Origin: Holophagae bacterium
GTDB taxonomy: Bacteria > Acidobacteriota > Holophagae > Acanthopleuribacterales > Acanthopleuribacteraceae
NCBI GenBank assembly: GCA_029263455.1
Contig: JAJCXM010000008.1
Span: forward strand, 248,001 to 312,000
DNA: 64,000 nt
Direction: 5' to 3'
The position numbers and the translations under genes are program-made. Within the stretch, counting starts at the first letter, position 1; every line of letters starts with the position of its first letter. Positions 32,810-41,411 of this stretch are shown piece by piece. The notes under the pieces are model-generated. The model did no database searches and had not been told where the DNA came from. It saw only the letters and a program-made list of their open reading frames with translations.

Positions 32810-35713
32810 ATGAGCATAGACCTGCACAAACGCGGGATTTCATGGATCTCGCTCATTTTGCTGAGCTTATCAGCATTTTCGTTTGACGATACTTCTGGCC
32901 ATTTGGCCGGTAGTGTCACTGACAATAATGACTCGGCACTGCCCGGCGCGGTGGTGTCCTTAGAGAATGTAACCACTGGGCTGAATCGCAGCGCGGTCAC
33001 TGAAGAGAGTGGCGAGTTTAGATTCCCTAGTTTGCCAGTTGGTAATTATGACATTACGGTTACCATGCCCGGTTTTCAGACTGCAAAACAGTCTGGTATT
33101 GCCGTGGGTATTGGTGACAAGACGACCTTGAAGATTCAACTGCAAGCGGGCGCTGTTTCAGAAACCTTAACGGTGACCAATAGTCGCGTTTTGGTGGACA
33201 AATCAAGTACAACCTCGGGTTTGAACGTCAATTTGGACGACTTGATTTCGCGCATCCCCGTAGCCCGTGACCAGACATCTGTCGCTTTATTAGCGCCAGG
33301 ATCGCTTGAGGGCGATGACGCCTTTAACGAAGCTGAGGAGCAAGGCTTGACACTGGCATCCATTGGTGGCACGTCGGTGGCTGAGAACTCTTATTTGGTT
33401 AATGGCCTAAACACAACCAACTTCAGAAACGGACTTGGTGGAAGTCAGGTACCATTTGAGTTCCTGCAAGAAATGCAAGTCAAAACAGGCGGTTATCAAG
33501 CTGAGTTTGGACGCTCAACCGGTGGCGTTATTAACTCAGTAACCAAGAGTGGCGCCAATCAATTCCATTATGGCGTTAGCCTGTTCTGGGAACCAAATAG
33601 TTTGTCTTCCGACGAGAAAGATACCTTTGAACGGCTCAATTCTGGTGAGTCAAGCGATATCTTGGACGCCAACTTCTACGCAAGTGGGCCCATCGTCAAA
33701 GACAAAGCTTTTTTCTATGTTCTCTATAATCCACGTGATCGCGAAACAAGTGATGTTCGCTTAACGCGCGACAGTGGTTTTACATCCGAAGATTCGTTTT
33801 GGGGCGGCAAGTTAGATTGGTATCTAACCGAGAACCACCAACTTGAATTAACGGCTTTTACAGATGAACAAGAATCAATTGAAGCTGTCTACGACTATGA
33901 CGCCGTATCTGGACGTGGTAACGCCAGTGGCAGTGGCACCCATTTCCGCGGTGGCTCCAACTTCATTCTCAAATATACAGGCATCATTTCGCCTAACTTC
34001 ATCGTTTCAGCTCAAGCTGGTACCAACGATTTTGATCGTACCGATAGCTCGACCGCTGATATTCATCCTTATGTGATCGACAGCCGACAAGGTTCCTTTA
34101 GCCCAGCCGGTATATTCGTGAACGAGCAGCCCGCCGTTTCTATTGATGAACGTCAAGCTGCGCGTATCGACTTTGATTACTTCCTCGGGAATCACAGTTT
34201 CCGAGCTGGTTTTGACGTCGAACAGAACACGTCGAAAGAGCAAAGCACTTATTCTGGTGGTTTCTACTACCGCTATTTCATAGCGGATGGTAGCGAAACT
34301 TTTGATAACGGTGCACCGAATGCTGGTGATCTGCTAGTTCGTGAACGAATCTTTAGTGGCGGTGGCGAATTTGAAACAGATACCACAGCTATTTACGTTC
34401 AAGACAGCTGGGCCGTGAACGATCACCTGACCCTGAACCTCGGCTTACGCAACGAATCTTTCAACAACAAAAACGCGGTTGGCGAAAGCTTCATCAAAGT
34501 CGATAACCAATTGGCTCCTCGATTGGGTTTCACTTGGGACCCTCATGGTGATGGCGACTCCAAAGTTTACGGCAGCTACGGCCGCTACTACCTGCCCATC
34601 GCATCCAACACCAATATCCGTATGTCGGGTGCAGAATTCTTTACCGAAGAGTGGTATGTCGCTCAAGGTATCAACGAAGACAGCGATTGGAGCCCCATCG
34701 GTGGTGGCGAATCCTTAGAATTGACTGTATTTGGTGACGGCGAAGTCCCCGATGCGCGCGAGATTCGTGATACCTCCATCGAACCTATGTTCCAAGACGA
34801 AATTGTCTTGGGTTACCAAACCACTTTGGCGGATAACTGGTCTGTCGGTGCAAGATTCGTTAACCGTACACTCGGCCGTACCATTGAAGACATCGCGGTT
34901 GACGCAGCATTGAACCGTTACGCTGCAGCCAACTACGCTGACGCTGGTTTTGAAGCACACGGTTTTGACTACTATGTCTTAACCAACCCTGGCACTGACC
35001 TGAACTTCTTTGTAGATATGGACGGTGATGGCGTATTAGATGAAGTCACGCTAGCTGCTGATGATCTGGGTTACCCAGAAGCTCAGCGTGAGTACTACGC
35101 GGCCGAGCTGACCTTTGAAAGACGTTGGGTCGACAACTGGATGGTCCAAGGTTCTTACACCTGGTCACACAGCTACGGTAACTACGAAGGTTGGGTACGT
35201 AGTGATAACGGTCAAGATGATGCCGGTATCACCACGCTATTCGATCAGCCTGGTCTGTTAGACAATGGCTACGGTAACTTGCCTAACGATCGGCGCCACA
35301 ACTTTAAAGTTTTTGGCGCTTATGAAATGGCCAACCGTCTGCAATTGGGTGCCACGCTGCGCTATCGTTCAGGTCGTCCAGTCAACGCATTCGGCGTTCA
35401 TCCCACCGATGAATTCGCCGGCGACTACGGTGTTGAATCCTTCTTTGCGGGCGGCGTAGCTGCACCACGGGGATCGTTTGGTACCACCGACAGCGTTTCA
35501 ACCTTTGATCTGTCTGCACAGTATCCGCTGCGTTTAGGACGCGCTGATTTTGTGCTTCGTTTCGATGCCTTTAACGCATTTGACATGGATGCGGTCACCG
35601 AAGTTGAAGAAGGCTACGACCTGGAATCAGGCTCTCGTAACCCCAACTACGGTCTTCCAACCCACTACCAACAACCTCGACGCGTGCGTATCAGTGCCTC
35701 CTATCGCTTCTGA
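32810..35713 (+). CDS. Oar-like TonB-dependent receptor with carboxypeptidase-regulatory domain
   Basis: A 967-residue outer membrane protein: signal peptide (ISWISLILLSLSAFS), an N-terminal CarboxypepD_reg-like Ig fold (GHLAGSVTDNNDSALPGAVV, PSLPVGNYDITVTMPGFQ), then plug and a very large barrel ending RVRISASYRF with terminal Phe. EMQVKTGGYQAEFGRSTGGV and INSVTKSGANQFHYG are hallmark motifs of the Oar/Cna-B TonB receptors common in Acidobacteria. The substrate is unknown, usually oligosaccharides or peptides. Codons become strikingly uniform (AAC, GGT, CGT) in the second half, a sign of high expression. Two strong hairpins follow the stop. Confidence 0.92.
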   Translation: MSIDLHKRGISWISLILLSLSAFSFDDTSGHLAGSVTDNNDSALPGAVVSLENVTTGLNRSAVTEESGEFRFPSLPVGNYDITVTMPGFQTAKQSGIAVGIGDKTTLKIQLQAGAVSETLTVTNSRVLVDKSSTTSGLNVNLDDLISRIPVARDQTSVALLAPGSLEGDDAFNEAEEQGLTLASIGGTSVAENSYLVNGLNTTNFRNGLGGSQVPFEFLQEMQVKTGGYQAEFGRSTGGVINSVTKSGANQFHYGVSLFWEPNSLSSDEKDTFERLNSGESSDILDANFYASGPIVKDKAFFYVLYNPRDRETSDVRLTRDSGFTSEDSFWGGKLDWYLTENHQLELTAFTDEQESIEAVYDYDAVSGRGNASGSGTHFRGGSNFILKYTGIISPNFIVSAQAGTNDFDRTDSSTADIHPYVIDSRQGSFSPAGIFVNEQPAVSIDERQAARIDFDYFLGNHSFRAGFDVEQNTSKEQSTYSGGFYYRYFIADGSETFDNGAPNAGDLLVRERIFSGGGEFETDTTAIYVQDSWAVNDHLTLNLGLRNESFNNKNAVGESFIKVDNQLAPRLGFTWDPHGDGDSKVYGSYGRYYLPIASNTNIRMSGAEFFTEEWYVAQGINEDSDWSPIGGGESLELTVFGDGEVPDAREIRDTSIEPMFQDEIVLGYQTTLADNWSVGARFVNRTLGRTIEDIAVDAALNRYAAANYADAGFEAHGFDYYVLTNPGTDLNFFVDMDGDGVLDEVTLAADDLGYPEAQREYYAAELTFERRWVDNWMVQGSYTWSHSYGNYEGWVRSDNGQDDAGITTLFDQPGLLDNGYGNLPNDRRHNFKVFGAYEMANRLQLGATLRYRSGRPVNAFGVHPTDEFAGDYGVESFFAGGVAAPRGSFGTTDSVSTFDLSAQYPLRLGRADFVLRFDAFNAFDMDAVTEVEEGYDLESGSRNPNYGLPTHYQQPRRVRISASYRF

Positions 35714-35725
35714 GTGCGCGTAACC

Positions 35726-35750
35726 GAGCGTGGGCAAATTGCCCACGCTC
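35726..35750 (+). other. strong hairpin after the Oar-like receptor gene
   Basis: A 12-bp perfect stem (GAGCGTGGGCAA / TTGCCCACGCTC, one-base centre) lies 12 bases after the stop. No U-tract follows it, so it may protect the mRNA 3' end, with the second hairpin doing the termination. Confidence 0.75.
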
Positions 35751-35757
35751 ATTACCT

Positions 35758-35784
35758 AAAGAGGCGGGCTTGCCCGCCTCTTTT
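35758..35784 (+). terminator. rho-independent terminator of the Oar-like receptor
   Basis: A 12-bp stem AAAGAGGCGGGC / GCCCGCCTCTTT with a TT loop and a closing run of four U residues, eight bases after the first hairpin. The A and U flanks make it functional in either direction. Confidence 0.88.
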
Positions 35785-35795
35785 ACGTTGGTATC

Positions 35796-35840
35796 AAGCA
35801 GCAAGCAGCAAGTTACAAGCGACAAGCAGTAAGCTGCAAG
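35796..35840 (+). repeat. degenerate heptamer tandem repeat (copy 3)
   Basis: Six units (AAGCAGC, AAGCAGC, AAGTTAC, AAGCGAC, AAGCAGT, AAGCTGC) are followed by AATGTGAGTCCGACATCC, the same tail as after copy 1 at 13345. It lies just downstream of the receptor terminator. Confidence 0.83.
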
Positions 35841-36647
35841 AATGTGAGTCCGACATCCGGGTGGGAGGTTTGCTGTTAGCCTTCAATCAAGGCGCAGAAT
35901 ATAAGCCATTTATTTTCAAATAGTTATTTGAAATTTGTTTATTTGTTTTAGCCATCGCAGCAAGTAGTTGGTACTTATGCGACAGGGTCATCCGTGTCGG
36001 AGATTCTGAGGTATTGCTCTCACTTCCCTGCCTAATGCTTGAGGTACGTCAACAACCGGGACCGTTTCATCTCAGACGCAGCTCACGTCTCCCCCCGTGT
36101 CAAAGCGCGACATGATACTACTCGGACCGACAGGTTGGGGTTGGGCCACAAAATATATCTCCAGCCTCTGAGGGCGGCAAATCCGGCCCCCGATTGCGCA
36201 TCGAGATCTCAGCTGCAAGCAAGTGTGAATGCGACTCGAGGCTGTTTCATGACCACTTTGAACATCATAAAGGCAAGCCTTGTGTTGTCAGATAAATACA
36301 GTAAATCACGGTGTCCGTTTGGACCGTCACAACAAGGAATTAATACTAAAGAGACTGTCTTGATATGACACAAGACTGAGTGCAGCTTGAAGGGTTGGAA
36401 GCCTAGGGTTATCCATTGGGACGTGCCTCGCCTTTTTTAACGATTAGACAGCGATCTCGGTTGGCTTAGAAGCTTGGGCAAATGTGCCGCTCGATAAAAG
36501 TGGACGCAGGGGCCCTTGGTTCCCAGTTAACTTGATCTACATCACATTACCTGCCGTTACGTGGCGGGTATGGCTGCCTTTTTTCGGGATTGTTTGTTGA
36601 GGTCGAGCCCCTAAGGGGAAACCCAAATTTCAAGCTGGAGTTAATTC
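35841..36647. other. long intergenic region before the DJ-1/PfpI gene
   Basis: About 800 bases with no gene I can support. It holds an AT-rich 9-bp inverted repeat TTTCAAATA / TATTTGAAA at 35914-35933 and a possible decayed heptamer element AGCTGCAAGCAAG at 36212. Short frames (for example 36039-36368) lack ribosome sites and resemble nothing known. The promoter of the 36648 gene should lie near its right end. Confidence 0.55.
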
Positions 36648-38093
36648 ATGAAAAACCTTTACTTAGTCCTAAGTGCCATCATGGGCGTCATGCCTTTAGT
36701 GGCGCAGGACAATCCCCCGCCGGTGTTAATGGTGGTCGCCAACCAAGATTTCTATTATCCCGATTACATTGAACCACTCGTGAGCTTGCAAGCCCAAGGA
36801 CTGGACGTGATAGTGGCAGCCCCGACGCGGGATCGCGCTATTCCCCATGGTGGTTCACCTAGCATTCAACCCGATTTTTCACTTGCCGAGGTGGACGCTT
36901 CTTCCTATTCGGCGATTGTTTTGGTAGGTGGCTACGGCGCCGCGTCTTATCAATATGCCTTTGAGGGCACCTATGACAACAGCCTTTATGGGGGTGATGT
37001 CTTAACCAAACTGCGCGTCAATCAACTGATCAACGACTTTTTGGCCCAGGACAAGAAGGTGGCGGCCATTTGTCACGGGGTTTCCGTATTGGCGTGGGCT
37101 CGGGTGGATGGCGTGTCTCCGCTTGCAGGACGTACCGTGTCTGCCTATGCTGGGACGTCACCTAGCTTCAGCCTACAAGGCAACACCTTTACGAACCCTC
37201 TGACGCGTTGGCACATCGAGGCCAATGCCTCCACGATGGTCGCTGATGGGTCCATCGGTGACCCCAGTCGCGTTGAAGATGATGTGTATGTCGACGGCAA
37301 CCTCGTTACTGCGCAGGACTATCGAGCGGGCGCATTCATGGGCGAGGTCCTCGCGCATGAGATTCGCAACTGGTGGAGCCAGCAGCCAGAACCAACTCAG
37401 CCCGTCCTTATGGTCGTCGCCAACCAGGACTTCTACTATCAAGAGTACGGTGATACTCGGTATGCTCTGGAGTTGGCTGGTTATTCCGTCGAAGTAGCCG
37501 CCGAACATGTGATCTTGAGTCATCCTCATCGCGGCACGGGCGAGCCGGCAAACTTTGAAGGACTTATGCCGGATTTGAGCATAGCGGATGCCGTGCCAGC
37601 AAGCTATTCAGCCATTGTTTTCGTCGGTGGTTGGGGATCGAGCCAATACCAATATGACTATCCTGGCACTTACCTAAATCCAACTTATGTGGGTAACAGT
37701 GCTTCGAAAGCTGTGGTGAACGACTTGATCAACGATTTTGTGGATCAAGACAAGTGGGTCGCCGCCATTTGTCATGGTGTCTCTGTCTTGGCGTGGGCGC
37801 GTGTAGACGGAGCCAGCCCTCTGGATGGGAAAGAGGTCTGCACGTATCAAGGAGGCTCGCCGGCATCCACCATTGACGGCATCACCTATGCCAACCATAC
37901 GATTCCTACTTCCTGGCACATGTCGCAAAACGGTTCGCAGACTCTCGCTCCGAACTCGGTGGGCGCCACTTGGACTGCTGTGGACGATGTTTGGGTTGAT
38001 AGCTCCTTCGGGATCAAAGTTATTACGGCTCAGAATTGGGATTCAGCCACCATGTTCGGTCAGACATTGGCTCTCATGTTGTCGGACGAATAA
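36648..38093 (+). CDS. secreted tandem DJ-1/PfpI-domain protein
   Basis: A 481-residue protein with a signal peptide (MKNLYLVLSAIMGVMPLVAQ) and two DJ-1/PfpI (class I glutamine amidotransferase-like) domains at about 25-240 and 255-480. Each begins PVLMVVANQDFYY, contains YSAIV.VGG.G.. and has the nucleophile elbow AAICHGVSVLAWARVDG with the conserved Cys. The copies are clearly a recent internal duplication. Members act as glyoxalases, chaperones, proteases or deglycases, but exported double versions are unusual. It lies 65 bases before the second ECF sigma/kinase pair and may share its transcript. Confidence 0.86.
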   Translation: MKNLYLVLSAIMGVMPLVAQDNPPPVLMVVANQDFYYPDYIEPLVSLQAQGLDVIVAAPTRDRAIPHGGSPSIQPDFSLAEVDASSYSAIVLVGGYGAASYQYAFEGTYDNSLYGGDVLTKLRVNQLINDFLAQDKKVAAICHGVSVLAWARVDGVSPLAGRTVSAYAGTSPSFSLQGNTFTNPLTRWHIEANASTMVADGSIGDPSRVEDDVYVDGNLVTAQDYRAGAFMGEVLAHEIRNWWSQQPEPTQPVLMVVANQDFYYQEYGDTRYALELAGYSVEVAAEHVILSHPHRGTGEPANFEGLMPDLSIADAVPASYSAIVFVGGWGSSQYQYDYPGTYLNPTYVGNSASKAVVNDLINDFVDQDKWVAAICHGVSVLAWARVDGASPLDGKEVCTYQGGSPASTIDGITYANHTIPTSWHMSQNGSQTLAPNSVGATWTAVDDVWVDSSFGIKVITAQNWDSATMFGQTLALMLSDE

Positions 38094-38158
38094 AACTGGA
38101 TGCGTCCGCTATGGGAAATCATCGTGCTAACATTTCCGGAACCTGTCTTGAGGATCCT

Positions 38159-38686
38159 GTGAACCCAGAACCGGACGCTTCTTCCCACCCACTTACCGAC
38201 CTAACTGACGGCATCTATCAAGAGCTGCGCCGTAAGGCGCGTCGACTCTTGAAGCACTCGTCATTCAACACACTGGATGTCACAGGTTTGGTCCATGAAA
38301 CCTATTTGAACTTGGCCAACAAACCAGGGTTGGACATCCAGGACAGGCAGCAGTTTATGGCGGTTTGCGTCTCGGCGATGCGCGATGTTCTGGTGGAACA
38401 TGCCCGCAAGCGATGCGCCTACAAGCGAGGATCCGGTCAACGATCAGCTACGTTAGAACCCCATATGGCCACCCAAGCCAATCAACCTGAACACATCTTG
38501 GCAGTTAACGATGCCTTAAAGGTGCTCGACAGTTTTAATCCGCGCCTCACCCAAATTGTGGAGTGCCGCTTCTTTGCGGGGCTGAGCGAAGAGGAAACGG
38601 CCACCTATCTTGAGCTATCCCTACGCACAGTCCAGCGCGACTGGCAGCGCGCAAAAGCTTGGCTGAGGCGGGAGATGGAGAAGTGA
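38159..38686 (+). CDS. ECF-type RNA polymerase sigma factor (TIGR02999-like), kinase-linked
   Basis: A 175-residue ECF sigma with region 2 (FNTLDVTGLVHETYLNLANK, DRQQFMAVCVSAMRDVLVEH) and region 4 (TQIVECRFFAGLSEEETATY, LELSLRTVQRDWQRAKAWL). As in the first pair, region 2.2 has Thr (Thr42, VTGLVHE) instead of an acidic DAED motif. GTG at 38159 is chosen for the GAGGA four bases upstream; ATG at 38111 in the same frame is the alternative. The stop overlaps the kinase start as GTGA, implying coupled translation and phosphorylation control. Confidence 0.87.
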   Translation: MNPEPDASSHPLTDLTDGIYQELRRKARRLLKHSSFNTLDVTGLVHETYLNLANKPGLDIQDRQQFMAVCVSAMRDVLVEHARKRCAYKRGSGQRSATLEPHMATQANQPEHILAVNDALKVLDSFNPRLTQIVECRFFAGLSEEETATYLELSLRTVQRDWQRAKAWLRREMEK

Positions 38687-40980
38687 CCAGCGAGCAAGAA
38701 ATAACGCCAGAACGCCGAGCGCTCATTGACCAAGTATTCAACGAAGCACTCGACCAAGATTCGATCGAGATGGATGTCTGGTTGCGTCAGAGATGTGGAC
38801 AAGACCTAGATTTGATTCGCGAAGTGCAAGCATTGATGCGCTACTGCCACGCCGGTGAAGACTTTCTGGGGATCACGACCTCTCTTGAGCCTGCAGAGTC
38901 TTTGGCATTGGCGGCCCAAGACTCCGTAGTTGGTAACTACCGACTGCTGAGACCGGTAGGTCGAGGTGGGATGGCAAGCGTGTTTCTATCAGAACGCGTC
39001 GATGGCCAATTCAGCCAAAATGTCGCCGTGAAAATCGCGCATGCCGCCTTTTCGTTTGAAGACAGCCGACGTCGTTTCGAACGAGAAAAACGCATCTTGG
39101 CGGGTTTGGAGCACCCTCATATTGCCCGCATTCTCGATGGCGGAACGCACACCAATGGTTGTCCCTTTATCGTGATGGAATTTGTTGAAGGACTTAACAT
39201 CGTAGATTACTGCCAGTCCCGCAATTTGAGCTACCCACAACGTATTATGTTGTTCTTGGATGTGTGTGACGCGTTGCAATTCGCGCATCAGAACTTGGTG
39301 ATTCATCGCGATCTGAAACCGTCGAACATCATGGTTGACCAACACGGGAACGTGAAGCTACTGGACTTCGGGATTGCCAAACTTTTGGATTCCAACCGCG
39401 TCGACGATGGCAGCCTCACGCTCAAACACGTGCTAACGCCGCGCTATGCAAGTCCCGAACAGGTACGCGGAGGCACCATAACCACGGCGTCGGATGTCTA
39501 TCAACTTGGCCTATTGTTGTTTGAATTAATCTGTCGTCGGCCAGCTCAAGACTTTGTTTCGGGTGACTTCGTGGCCATGGAACGCGTCATCTGCATCGAG
39601 CAGCCTCCATCTCCTAGGTCGATTGCCGGGAAAACGATTCCCATTGATCTGGAACACATTGTTTTGATGTGTTTGCGTAAAGAGCCTGACCGACGTTACC
39701 AGTCACCGCGTGGCCTCGCCGAGGATTTGATGCGCTTCCAGTCCAAACAACCAGTTCTGGCATGTGGCGATGCCATGAGCTACCGCATTTCGAAGTTCTT
39801 TGACCGCTATCGTTTCAGTGTTATGGGCGTATGCCTTTTGATGTTCATGTTGGCGGGATACCTCTACACACTGGCCAATAACAATCGGCGAGTGGCTACC
39901 GAGCGCAACAGGGCACACCTACAGGCAAAAAAGGCTACCGATATTAAAGACTATTTGAACCGGCTCTTGTGGGATTTTACCAACTCGGCCCAATCAACGG
40001 ACGAACGCCAAAAAGTCCTAGACCTCTTGCAGCGTAACGAAACTTTGATGGAACAAGATTTTGGCGTTGACCCGGCCATGCGCGCCGAGATGTATAAGAT
40101 ATTTGGAGATATCTACCGTGCACAAGGGTGGTATCCGCAGGCGATAGCTTCATTTCAACGTGCTGTTCCATTGTTTTCTAAATGTGCAGATGCTAGTGAC
40201 CCCGCCGCTTTGGAGAATATGCGACTGCTTGCGAGAACCTTACATTTTGTCGGCCACTACCATGCTGCCGAGCCGCTATTAGTGCAGGTGCTCGAACAGC
40301 GAATAATGACATTGGGGTTCGGCCACGCGCAAGTGGCCGAAAGCTTGAATAACTTAGGCAGTTTGCTCCATGCCATGGGCCGATTTGACGAGGCAGAGGA
40401 CTTGTTGTTGCAGGCTTTGCAGATGCGACGAGAATTTTCAGGGCCTTCGGATTTGCGCGTTGGCAACATTCTTCTCAATTTGGGTGATCTGTACACAAGC
40501 AGGGGAGAGTTAGATCGTGCAGAGTCTGCTTACCAGGCGAGTACGGACGTTGTTTCGAGCCACTTTGAAGTCGAAGTTTGGCAATTGACGCTTAGTACAG
40601 ACGCTTTGGCATACGTCTATTTGCAACGCGGCGAGATGGCCAAGGCACAGCCCATTATTGAGCGTAATATGAGAATTCGCATGGAAGTCTTCGGGGATTG
40701 GCACCCGTTAATCGCGGAAAGCTTAAAGAATCGAGCCCTGTTGTATCGTTTGCAGGGATTCACCGACTTGGCATTCGAAGATGATGAGTGCGCCATCATC
40801 ATGTATTCGAGCCTTCTTTCTGAGTTCCATCCCTTTCTGGCAAGAACCTACATGGAACTCGGCGCTTTGTTAAGCGAGATGGGACTCAAAGATGAGGCCG
40901 AGGCTGCGTTCCATGAAGGGCAGATACGGCTCCAATGTAATGACCTTGCCGACCACACCTTTGGCTTTCGACCTCGATGA
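38683..40980 (+). CDS. membrane serine/threonine protein kinase with C-terminal TPRs
   Basis: A 765-residue paralogue of the 8385 kinase. The kinase domain is at about 86-350 (VGRGGMASVF, VAVKIAHA, HRDLKPSNIM, DFGIAKLL, ASPEQVRGG), with one TM near 379-402 (FSVMGVCLLMFMLAGYLYTL). About 360 residues of TPRs follow (YPQAIASFQRAVPLF, AESLNNLGSLLHAMGRFDEA, NILLNLGDLYTSRGELDRA). GTG at 38683 is chosen because it overlaps the sigma stop and has GGAG just upstream; the ORF's nominal TTG start eight codons earlier is unlikely. The predicted target is the cotranscribed sigma. Confidence 0.92.
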   Translation: MTSEQEITPERRALIDQVFNEALDQDSIEMDVWLRQRCGQDLDLIREVQALMRYCHAGEDFLGITTSLEPAESLALAAQDSVVGNYRLLRPVGRGGMASVFLSERVDGQFSQNVAVKIAHAAFSFEDSRRRFEREKRILAGLEHPHIARILDGGTHTNGCPFIVMEFVEGLNIVDYCQSRNLSYPQRIMLFLDVCDALQFAHQNLVIHRDLKPSNIMVDQHGNVKLLDFGIAKLLDSNRVDDGSLTLKHVLTPRYASPEQVRGGTITTASDVYQLGLLLFELICRRPAQDFVSGDFVAMERVICIEQPPSPRSIAGKTIPIDLEHIVLMCLRKEPDRRYQSPRGLAEDLMRFQSKQPVLACGDAMSYRISKFFDRYRFSVMGVCLLMFMLAGYLYTLANNNRRVATERNRAHLQAKKATDIKDYLNRLLWDFTNSAQSTDERQKVLDLLQRNETLMEQDFGVDPAMRAEMYKIFGDIYRAQGWYPQAIASFQRAVPLFSKCADASDPAALENMRLLARTLHFVGHYHAAEPLLVQVLEQRIMTLGFGHAQVAESLNNLGSLLHAMGRFDEAEDLLLQALQMRREFSGPSDLRVGNILLNLGDLYTSRGELDRAESAYQASTDVVSSHFEVEVWQLTLSTDALAYVYLQRGEMAKAQPIIERNMRIRMEVFGDWHPLIAESLKNRALLYRLQGFTDLAFEDDECAIIMYSSLLSEFHPFLARTYMELGALLSEMGLKDEAEAAFHEGQIRLQCNDLADHTFGFRPR

Positions 40981-41411
40981 CATCATTGAAAGTTTATGGT
41001 CAGCTATTGCGAACCTCGCTGCGCTTGATTCGCAGACCGGGATCCTTCGACTCTGCCATTTCTTCGTCGAAAGCGGTGCCTCGGTCGCTTAAGCCCCTGT
41101 CGATACTCGCGTGCCTCCAAAGGGTAGGATTCGTTACGGTTAAGTAATTTATTATGAGGTTGGTACGCCTGTTTAATCTAAGCGCAATTTAGGGCGCGGA
41201 TGTGCCGCCCGATGGGGCTTGGGATCTTAATTTATCTTGGCACTCTTGTTTGAATAGTTCCCAAAACTGTTTAACGTCCCTTGTGTTTGGAAACACGAAT
41301 CGCACACTCGACATAAGACCTCTAGCTGATATGATATTGAGATTCAATCTCATTAACGAAGCGCTGTCAAGGGTTTTCGCTTGGGGGAGCCAACGCTTTC
41401 GCGCTAGGCTC
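40981..41411. other. intergenic region before the third propeller kinase
   Basis: 431 bases with no supported gene. A perfect dyad TGAGATT-C-AATCTCA lies at 41338-41352, about 60 bases before the kinase start. A minus-strand frame at 41189-41413 contains a short plausible peptide, but nothing supports it beyond a weak ribosome site. Confidence 0.55.
41338..41352. promoter_or_regulatory. inverted repeat TGAGATT-C-AATCTCA, possible operator
   Basis: A 7-bp perfect dyad with a one-base centre upstream of the propeller kinase / NarL-type regulator operon. It could be bound by the operon's own regulator; no second copy was found in the window. Confidence 0.35.

Noticed and set aside
35865-35923. 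Short string AFNQGAE matching FTFNQGAEPAIGN of the PWxSNN module, possibly a gene remnant
   Set aside because: Only about seven residues match, with no similarity on either side; chance cannot be excluded.
36039-36368. 109-codon frame in the long gap before the DJ-1 gene
   Set aside because: No ribosome site, unusual composition, no recognisable domain.
40892-41092. 66-codon frame overlapping the end of the Ser/Thr kinase gene
   Set aside because: Shifted-frame shadow of the kinase gene with no start signal or known relatives.
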